DNA from: an uncultured Mailhella sp.
GTDB taxonomy: Bacteria; Desulfobacterota; Desulfovibrionia; Desulfovibrionales; Desulfovibrionaceae
NCBI GenBank assembly: GCA_948482415.1
Contig: CAOMFZ010000018.1
Span: 1 to 19,077, forward strand
DNA length: 19,077 nt
Direction: 5' to 3'
The notes beneath the pieces are model-generated. The model ran no database searches. It was not told where the DNA came from and was given only the letters and a program-made list of their open reading frames with translations. Position numbers and translations under genes: made by a program. Numbering within the stretch: position 1 is the stretch's first letter; each line of letters starts with the position of its first letter. Positions 13,551 through 19,077 of this stretch are shown here, piece by piece.

Positions 13551-14093
13551 TTATTCCTTGATAATTTGTTCTCTTGTCAGCATGCTGATTATCCCGCTTT
13601 TATATGTAGTTCTGCGGGCAAAAAAACACGCTTCAGGCAATTCTGCCACCAGCCGAAAGCCCAGTTTCCGAATAAAGGCAAGGGCATGGCGATACGGCTT
13701 CGGCGTCAGCCCGTACAGAGCGGAAAGCACATAGCCGCCCCCTTTGTCCCTGCAAAACAAAAGACTTTTCACCACATAGCGCCCAATCGCTTCCTGCTCG
13801 CAAAACGCCTGACGCAGAAAGCAAAAATGTATCATGGCGCTTTTGCCTAAAGGGTTATTGAGCCAGTACAGCGCCTTGATTTTGCCGTCAGCATCTGCCA
13901 CAAAGCGGGCATCTTTATCCGCAGCCTGAAGCCATGTTTGGAAAGCGACAAAATCGGTCATTTCCCCGTCATAAAACAAAATAGAATTAAGTTTATCTTC
14001 CTGAAATTGTTTCCAAAAACCATACAGAACTTCAAAGGGCTGTTTCTTTGCCCAAAGAGTTTGATAAGAGTACGCTGAACTATTATTTGACAA
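13551..14093 (-). CDS. GNAT-like acetyltransferase-fold phage protein
   Basis: 180 aa. The second half has the GNAT layout: a strand-helix unit (SAMIHFCFLRQAFCEQEAIGRYVVKSLLF), then LSALYGLTPKPYRHALAFIRKLGFRLVAELPEACF, where the asparagine-like turn and K-L-G-F strand match GNAT motif B. The canonical acetyl-CoA loop (Q/R-x-x-G-x-G/A) is not clear, so enzyme activity is doubtful. The only sensible start is TTG at 14093, with AAAGGAG placed 9 nt upstream and an 11-bp overlap with the terminase end. Similar GNAT-like genes sit beside terminase or portal genes in related podoviruses. Function unknown. Confidence 0.6.
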   Translation of the reverse strand: MSNNSSAYSYQTLWAKKQPFEVLYGFWKQFQEDKLNSILFYDGEMTDFVAFQTWLQAADKDARFVADADGKIKALYWLNNPLGKSAMIHFCFLRQAFCEQEAIGRYVVKSLLFCRDKGGGYVLSALYGLTPKPYRHALAFIRKLGFRLVAELPEACFFARRTTYKSGIISMLTREQIIKE

Positions 14094-15774
14094 AGAACGT
14101 ATCTCCTTTCACATGTGAATAATTTTCCACGGCAAGCGGGAAAACCGCTCCCAGCTTGCTGTCCAGAATACGGGAAAGGCAGTCCAGCATGTCATCGTGT
14201 TCTGCCACAGGAAAATTCAAATATTCATTACGGTAAAAATCCTGCACCAAATCCGAAACCGTTTTATCCGTTTTGAGCGTAACCAAACGGTGCGGAAACC
14301 ACATGCGCCCCTGCTCAAAAACAGGCACAAGGCGGCGTATTCTATCGGTTTTCGCCATGGCACCGCCAAGGGGCATAATGGAAAAGCGGTAATTTTCCTG
14401 CTCCATGCGGTATTTGATATGCTCTATATCCGCCTGTATGCCGTACTGCTCATAACCCACTGCCAGCGGTCTGTGCTTTTTATGCAGGCTGAAGAGGGCT
14501 TCTGCCCGCTCATGCAGGGCAAGCCTGTCATGCACGCCGTCCAGCACATAATAAAAACCGTCATGGTTGAGCCCCACCACCCACATGGACGTGTAATCCG
14601 AGCCCTCTTTTTTGCTGGAAGCAGGGTCAACCAAAATATAGCGGTTCATGTTGGCGGCAAAACCGGGTTTTATGGCTGTATCACAAGGCAAAGTCTGAAA
14701 CCAGGAGTTTTTGAAGCCCATGGCATTGTCCGCCAAGGGATTTTGCAGCATTTGACAGGCAAAAACATAGGCACCCATGTCGCGGCGTTTCTTTTTCAAA
14801 ACCTCGTCTGCCAAAAAGACAGCCCTGCCCTGAGCCTGCCCGTCTTCTGTGGCCGGATAAATCCGCGGCGTCACGCTGCCCTGTTCCATAATCAGATGAT
14901 AGGTATCGGAAGCATGATAGCGCGTGCCAATCATGCGCAGACTGCCGTCACGCGCACCCAAATTAAGAGAAAGGCGCCACGCGTCCGTGGTCTTTTTGAT
15001 TTGCTCCGGCGTGGTCACAGATTCCAAGGTCACCACATCATCATAGATGAGCAGGGCAAAATGCTTGCCCGTGGGCTGTCCGTCCACGAGCCCCCATGCC
15101 TCAATGGTGGCTTCCTTGGGATTGCCGTCACGCCGCACAATCAGTCCGCCGTCCTCACTCCATGTACGGGTGCGCGCTTCGCCCTTTTCAGGCGGCGTAA
15201 TACAGGGAAAATATGCCTGCAAAAGAAGATTGGTTTCCCATTCCCGTTTGATTTGGCGCAAAAATGCCTTGGCAATGGGGCGGGTATGGCTGAAAATTCC
15301 CACCGTGATATTGGGATCCTGCAAAACATTCAAAATAGTCAGCCCAATGGTAATAATGGTGGATTTGTAATGTTCCCGTGCCCATAAGTCCAAATGATTA
15401 TTGGGACTTTGCTGTACTTCACGGCAGCGGGCAAAAAGCCAGTCTTTGTCAATATCCTTGCGCCCCATGCCGTAGACCAGCAGATAAAAAAGGTCATGGC
15501 AAAGCAGTGCCCTGATGTCGTCTGATAAAGGCATATCCTCAAAATAGGGGATTTCCTCGGCTAATTCCTGTTTGGTTTTGCGGGGGACAAAAGGAACAAG
15601 GGGACTTTGTGTTTCCTGCTCTTTATTTGCAGGCGTTTCCTGTGCCTGCTTTTGTGCCTGTAAATCGGCATAATAGGCTCTGTGGACTTTGGCATAAAAT
15701 TTCTTTGCCTGCTCACGGTTTGACAGGAGGTTTACGGTTCCGTTTTTCTTTATTTTCACAAGATTATGCGCCAT
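14083..15774 (-). CDS. Terminase large subunit (ATPase-nuclease)
   Basis: 563 aa from the ATG at 15774, which has AGGAG 6 nt upstream; the longer frame to 15954 overlaps the previous gene and is rejected. ATPase: variant Walker A AREHYKST (about 132-139), Walker B LLIYDD (241-246) and the MIGTRYH coupling motif. Nuclease (RNase H fold): ILVDPAS near 380, then YEQYG, and AEHDDMLDCLSRIL near the C-terminus, giving the expected acidic residues. It cuts concatemers and pumps DNA through the portal. Residues 45-75 are Gln/Glu/Pro-rich linker. It overlaps the upstream gene by 11 bp. No small-subunit gene is recognised nearby. Confidence 0.95.
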   Translation of the reverse strand: MAHNLVKIKKNGTVNLLSNREQAKKFYAKVHRAYYADLQAQKQAQETPANKEQETQSPLVPFVPRKTKQELAEEIPYFEDMPLSDDIRALLCHDLFYLLVYGMGRKDIDKDWLFARCREVQQSPNNHLDLWAREHYKSTIITIGLTILNVLQDPNITVGIFSHTRPIAKAFLRQIKREWETNLLLQAYFPCITPPEKGEARTRTWSEDGGLIVRRDGNPKEATIEAWGLVDGQPTGKHFALLIYDDVVTLESVTTPEQIKKTTDAWRLSLNLGARDGSLRMIGTRYHASDTYHLIMEQGSVTPRIYPATEDGQAQGRAVFLADEVLKKKRRDMGAYVFACQMLQNPLADNAMGFKNSWFQTLPCDTAIKPGFAANMNRYILVDPASSKKEGSDYTSMWVVGLNHDGFYYVLDGVHDRLALHERAEALFSLHKKHRPLAVGYEQYGIQADIEHIKYRMEQENYRFSIMPLGGAMAKTDRIRRLVPVFEQGRMWFPHRLVTLKTDKTVSDLVQDFYRNEYLNFPVAEHDDMLDCLSRILDSKLGAVFPLAVENYSHVKGDTFFVK

Positions 15775-16855
15775 AAACTGCTCCTGCCCTTTGTCCTCCT
15801 TTAATATGTCCGCCTTTAATATGTCCACATTGATTAAAGGAATGATTTTGAAAATATTTTTGAAGATAGGTCTGTGGTTTTCTGCCGCGTTTTTGTTTTT
15901 TGAGAAGAGGCGTTTTTTGCAGGGCAATATCCCCGTAATCAAGTCTTGCTTCACGGATACGGCGGGCTAAAACCGATATAATCGTACCCAAATAGGCAGC
16001 TGAACTATGTGATAAAAGCTGACTGCAGGCTTCTGCATAATTATCCTGCTGTAAGGCAAGAAAAAAATCGTGCATTTGCAGGGTGATATCAAGTCCCAAA
16101 AGGTGGGTCACAAAGAGCACGCTGTCCACACGCAGCAGGGCTTGTTCTCGCTCGGTCAGGGGGAAAAAAATCGTTTCTTTTTGCTTTTTCTGCTTTTTGC
16201 TTTTTCCAAAAAAATTGAGAGACTGAAAAGGATTTGCCCCGGCAAAAGCTTCTGAAGAAGAATAAAAAGACTGCAAAAAAGCAGGGTGCAAAGCCGTTTC
16301 AGAGCTGTTCAATCCTGTACGGTTAAGGCTGGAGCCATGCTGCCGTAAAAAAGAAATGCTTTGTTTTTGGGTCGCGCCGGTATATTGCTTTCGCTTTTTG
16401 CCCTTTTCTGCCGTTTTTTCTTCAATTACCGGATTTTGCAGTGGATTTTGCAGTGCAATCAGCCCCTCATACTGTGCAAAACTGCTTTGCGGATAGATGA
16501 CAGCTTCGCCGCATTGATTGACTAAATGGCGAAAGCCGGTGTATTTTTTAGAAAGTTCCTCCGCATAATATAAAAGGCTCTGTACCAGAAGCTGCCTGCC
16601 CTGCTTTTCCGTTACTGTCAGCGGCAAAGCTAAAAGCCGCTTCATGCCTGAATCCATATTTTCCTGTTCCTTAGGCATACTGTTTTTTATGCTGCGGGCA
16701 AGCCTGGTGTTGGCATGCAAAATATTCAGCGCTTCTTCCCATAAGGGAAAACCATAACCGATACAGGGCATGCCCAGACGGTTCTGCACGGGACTTTTGG
16801 AAAAGCCCTCATAATGCATAATTTCTTCAATCAAAAGTGAACTGGGAATTGTCAT
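15764..16855 (-). CDS. GH24 (T4 lysozyme-like) domain protein with large central insert
   Basis: 363 aa, first gene of the late module, with AAGGAA 5 nt before the ATG. Residues 7-110 read as the N-lobe of phage lysozyme (IEEIMHYEGF...GMPCIGYGFPL, then PLTVTEKQGRQLLVQSL...YTGFRHL). Residues about 242-305 read as the C-lobe (RVDSVLFVTHLLGLDITLQMHDFFLALQQDNY...LARRIREA). A Lys/Gln/Ser-rich stretch of about 130 residues (112-240) separates them. The catalytic Glu is E16, but the positions of T4 D20 and T26 are N25 and C31, so activity may be lost or altered. There is no signal peptide. It could be a virion lysozyme or a repurposed structural protein. The C-terminus has tandem HIKGG. Confidence 0.55.
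   Translation of the reverse strand: MTIPSSLLIEEIMHYEGFSKSPVQNRLGMPCIGYGFPLWEEALNILHANTRLARSIKNSMPKEQENMDSGMKRLLALPLTVTEKQGRQLLVQSLLYYAEELSKKYTGFRHLVNQCGEAVIYPQSSFAQYEGLIALQNPLQNPVIEEKTAEKGKKRKQYTGATQKQSISFLRQHGSSLNRTGLNSSETALHPAFLQSFYSSSEAFAGANPFQSLNFFGKSKKQKKQKETIFFPLTEREQALLRVDSVLFVTHLLGLDITLQMHDFFLALQQDNYAEACSQLLSHSSAAYLGTIISVLARRIREARLDYGDIALQKTPLLKKQKRGRKPQTYLQKYFQNHSFNQCGHIKGGHIKGGQRAGAVYGA
15798..15827 (-). repeat. Tandem 15-bp repeat at the terminase gene overlap
   Basis: Two copies of CCTTTAATATGTCC plus one base (15798-15812 and 15813-15827) encode HIKGG-HIKGG near the end of the lysozyme-like protein. On the transcript they produce AAAGGAGG about 20 nt before the terminase start, in addition to its proper AGGAG site. 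Confidence 0.85.
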
Positions 16856-17260
16856 ATTGTTTCCTTGCTTTTTGTCGTTCCTGTTTTTTGTGTTCTAGCA
16901 CGGGGTATTTTCACTTTTTACGGATTTGACAGGCAGAGAATAGGCAGGAGATAGACAGCCCCCCCGATTGACATATTTTTCAGGCAAAAAAAGCCAAAAA
17001 TTTTCTTCAATAAAAAAAGGAGATTATAAAAATTCCCCTTTTCATTTTTACAGCTGTGTAAATTTTTTTATTTTGCAGGCGCAAAAAAATTTCATTTTCT
17101 GAAATAAATACTTATATAACCATTTATTTTTATTATGAAAAAAAATTTTATAAAATAATTTGTGCTCTGAAATTTTATGCCCGCAAAGCGTATTTTATTC
17201 ACTCGACTTTTGTGCAATAATTCTGTATACTTTTGCACATTCCTATTTTATGAGGCAATT
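16856..17260. other. 405-bp AT-rich divergent intergenic region
   Basis: This separates the leftward late operon from rightward glnS and must hold both promoters. It contains a 7-C run (16970 region), long A/T tracts, and an inverted repeat TTTACA-GCTG-TGTAAA (17047-17062) that could be an operator. There are TTGACA hexamers on the plus strand near 16926 and 16969 without good -10 partners. I found no clear late promoter, attachment site or tRNA gene here. Confidence 0.6.
17203..17231 (+). promoter_or_regulatory. Predicted glnS promoter
   Basis: A -35-like TCGACT (17203-17208), a 17-nt spacer and a good -10 TATACT (17226-17231). Transcription would start near 17238, giving a leader of about 23 nt that contains GAGG ahead of the glnS ATG. 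No T-box or other leader structure is seen. Confidence 0.45.
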
Positions 17261-18946
17261 ATGAGTAATTTGGACGAAAAAGAAAAAGCAGGAACTGACT
17301 TTATCCGTGCGAGAATTAATCAGGACAATGAAAGCGGACGCTTTGATTCTCGCGTTCACACTCGTTTTCCCCCGGAGCCAAACGGCTATCTCCATATCGG
17401 GCATGCAAAATCCATTTGCCTGAATTTTGGCATTGCTAAAGATTACAACGGGTTATGTAATCTGCGTTTTGACGACACCAACCCTGTCAAAGAAGATACA
17501 GAATATGTTGATTCCATTCAGGAAGATGTAAAATGGCTGGGCTTCAGCTGGAACGGCGAAATTCACTATGCCTCAGATTATTTTGACAGACTCTACGAAC
17601 TTGCCGAAGAACTGATTAAACGCGGCAAAGCCTATGTTTGTGAGCTGAACGCCGACCAAATCCGTGAATACCGCGGAACTCTGACAGAACCGGGTAAGGA
17701 AAGCCCTTACCGCAACCGTTCTGTGGAAGAAAATCTCGATTTATTCCGCCGCATGCGCGCAGGTGAATTTGCTGACGGACAAATGGTTTTACGCGCAAAA
17801 ATCGATATGGCTTCTCCCAACATTATTATGCGTGACCCGACCATTTACCGCATCCGCCATGCACACCACCACAAGACCGGCGATAAATGGAATATTTATC
17901 CCATGTACGATTTCACCCACTGCATTTCCGACAGCATTGAAAATATTACCCACTCTATCTGCACGCTGGAATTTGAAAATAACCGCGAACTCTATGACTG
18001 GGTACTGGACGCGCTCGACCTCTATCACCCGCAGCAAATTGAATTTGCACGCTTAAATCTGACGCATGTTATGCTTTCCAAGCGCAAACTCATTCACCTT
18101 GTGCAGAATAATTTTGTGCGCGGCTGGGACGACCCCCGCATGCCGACCATATGCGGTCTGCGCCGCCGCGGCTATACCCCTGAATCTATCCGCAATTTCT
18201 GTGCAAAAATCGGCGTTGCCCGCGCTGCTGACAGTATGGTGGATTATAATTTACTGGAATTTTGCGTGCGCGAACATTTAAATGCCATTACCCCGCGGCT
18301 CATGGCTGTGCTTGACCCAATCAAGGTGATTATTGAAAATTACCCTGAAAATCAGGAAGAAGTTTTCAGCTGCCCGTTGCACCCTGAAGATGAAAGCTAC
18401 GGCAGGCGCGATGTGCCGTTTAGCCGTGAGCTGTACATCGAACGGGACGATTTTATGGAAAATCCGCCCAAGAAATTTTTCCGTCTGTCTCCGGGAAATG
18501 AAGTGCGCCTTCGCTATGCGTATTTTATTACCTGCAAGGAAGTAATCAAAAATCCTGACGGCTCAATCAAAGAACTGATTTGCACCTACGACCCTGCATC
18601 AAAAGGCGGACAATCCCCTGACGGCAGAAAGGTCAAAGGCACCATTCACTGGGTCAGCGCAAAACATGCCAAGGCTGTTGAAGCGCGCCTGTATGACCAC
18701 CTCTTCCCCATGGATAATCCTGCGGCAGAAGATGCGGAAAACTTCACCGACCTTATCAATCAGGACAGCCTCAAAATTGTCACCGCCTATGCTGAACCCT
18801 ATCTTGCCAGCCTGCCAGTTGGTGAAAAAGTCCAGTTTGAACGTCTTGCCTATTTCTGCGTGGACTATGACAGCACGCCTGAAAAACCTGTTTTCAACCG
18901 TACTGTCACCCTGAAAGACAGCTGGGCAAAAGAAAACAAAAAATAG
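17261..18946 (+). CDS. glnS: Glutaminyl-tRNA synthetase
   Basis: 561 aa, matching the usual GlnRS length (E. coli 554 aa). It charges tRNA-Gln with glutamine using ATP. Class I signatures: [15 protein letters not shown] with HIGH at 45-48, [13 protein letters not shown] just after, and the KMSKS variant MLSKR at 271-275. [10 protein letters not shown] and the C-terminal anticodon-binding beta-barrels (from about 340) are also present. The frame is open back to 17177, but ATG 17261 is preferred: GAGG lies 6 nt upstream and the protein then begins like other GlnRS. It is the only plus-strand gene, a host housekeeping gene beside the prophage. Confidence 0.98.
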   Translation: MSNLDEKEKAGTDFIRARINQDNESGRFDSRVHTRFPPEPNGYLHIGHAKSICLNFGIAKDYNGLCNLRFDDTNPVKEDTEYVDSIQEDVKWLGFSWNGEIHYASDYFDRLYELAEELIKRGKAYVCELNADQIREYRGTLTEPGKESPYRNRSVEENLDLFRRMRAGEFADGQMVLRAKIDMASPNIIMRDPTIYRIRHAHHHKTGDKWNIYPMYDFTHCISDSIENITHSICTLEFENNRELYDWVLDALDLYHPQQIEFARLNLTHVMLSKRKLIHLVQNNFVRGWDDPRMPTICGLRRRGYTPESIRNFCAKIGVARAADSMVDYNLLEFCVREHLNAITPRLMAVLDPIKVIIENYPENQEEVFSCPLHPEDESYGRRDVPFSRELYIERDDFMENPPKKFFRLSPGNEVRLRYAYFITCKEVIKNPDGSIKELICTYDPASKGGQSPDGRKVKGTIHWVSAKHAKAVEARLYDHLFPMDNPAAEDAENFTDLINQDSLKIVTAYAEPYLASLPVGEKVQFERLAYFCVDYDSTPEKPVFNRTVTLKDSWAKENKK

Positions 18947-18947
18947 A

Positions 18948-18970
18948 CATGGAAAAATGATTTCCCCATG
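18948..18970 (+). terminator. Possible weak terminator hairpin after glnS
   Basis: CATGG-AAAAATGATTTCC-CCATG starts 2 bp after the stop; the ends pair for 5 bp, two mismatches follow, then AAA/TTT. A T6 run comes 11 nt later (18981-18986), too far for a classic terminator. The hairpin resembles a decayed form of the GGGGGAAATGATTTCCCCC hairpin of repeat C. Confidence 0.3.
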
Positions 18971-19051
18971 AAAGATAAAAATTTTTTGCTTTGTTTTAGT
19001 ATCAGGTTGATTTTATAACTATAAAAGATAATTATAAAATTTTCTTTTTAT

Positions 19052-19077
19052 GGGGGAAATGATTTCCCCCATACCCC
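19052..19077 (-). repeat. Interspersed repeat C, partial copy at window edge
   Basis: The reverse complement of 13519-13544, identical over all 26 bases, running off the window. It shows that the repeat found inside the prophage also exists in the host side of the chromosome. Bases 18971-19051 are AT-rich with no gene. Confidence 0.85.

Larger units (their letters stand above)
894..16855 (-). mobile_element. Podovirus prophage, late (head, tail, lysis) module
   Basis: Twenty co-oriented genes encode terminase, portal, scaffold, capsid, cement, tail adaptor, nozzle, internal virion proteins, tail fibre and a complete Gram-negative lysis set. Capsid and cement genes are of the epsilon15/BPP-1 type; portal, tail and internal proteins resemble T7 gp8, gp11, gp12, gp13, gp14 and gp17. 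No integrase, repressor or replication gene lies in the window, and the terminase end abuts host glnS. Limits are given by the outermost recognisable phage genes; no attachment sites were found. Confidence 0.9.

Noticed and set aside
15775..15954. 60-residue N-terminal extension of the terminase
   Set aside because: It overlaps the upstream gene by far more than usual, has no ribosome site, and is Lys/Ile-rich sequence out of frame with that gene. The ATG at 15774 has AGGAG.
17177..17260. 28-residue N-terminal extension of GlnRS
   Set aside because: It includes the predicted -10 box and is not GlnRS-like. The ATG at 17261 has GAGG upstream and gives the normal length.
1..19077. CRISPR array or tRNA genes
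   Set aside because: No regularly spaced short direct repeats were seen. No segment folds as a cloverleaf with the expected conserved tRNA bases; the 8757-8903 structure lacks a T-loop motif and a CCA-compatible end.

Overview
The window is mostly the late (structural and lysis) half of a temperate podovirus prophage, 894-16855, all transcribed on the minus strand. A toxin-antitoxin pair and a cut-off insertion sequence lie at the left end, and the host glutaminyl-tRNA synthetase gene (glnS, plus strand) at the right. A two-component spanin pair shows a Gram-negative host. The GlnRS and the overall flavour of the sequence would suit a gut Desulfovibrionaceae-type bacterium, but that is recall-based and low confidence.

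In transcription order (right to left) the late operon is: a lysozyme-like protein with a large central insert; terminase large subunit; a GNAT-like phage protein; a short Gly/Ala/Pro-rich protein; T7 gp8-like portal; Bbp19-like protein; scaffold; epsilon15/BPP-1-type major capsid protein; Bbp16-like cement protein; a 285-bp structured non-coding gap; tail adaptor (T7 gp11-like); tail nozzle (gp12-like); gp13-like protein; gp14-like internal virion protein; T7 gp17-like tail fibre; DUF4376 fibre-associated protein; holin; T7-lysozyme-type amidase; i-spanin; o-spanin. It is a BPP-1/epsilon15-type head on a T7-type short tail. Most genes overlap or sit within tens of bases, and many have good Shine-Dalgarno sites. 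No integrase, repressor, replication gene, small terminase or gp15/gp16 homologue is visible. glnS follows the first late gene directly, so the early region is either left of the window or lost.

The left end has a mazEF module whose -10 lies in a perfect 13-bp-arm palindrome, then 18 codons of an IS5-type transposase running off the window.

The unusual content is non-coding. Two related small elements (2442-2670 and 5734-5903) share a core with two hairpins kept by compensating changes. Each sits between two copies of local phage gene sequence (about 60 bp at the holin start, exactly 56 bp at the nozzle-gene end), so the gene is left intact. A second repeat family (11-bp hairpin, GCGAT, then a G-run hairpin) occurs at 13487-13544 and 8914-8954, with an exact 26-bp piece after glnS at the right edge. 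The 285-bp gap between head and tail genes folds on paper into a multi-stem structure.
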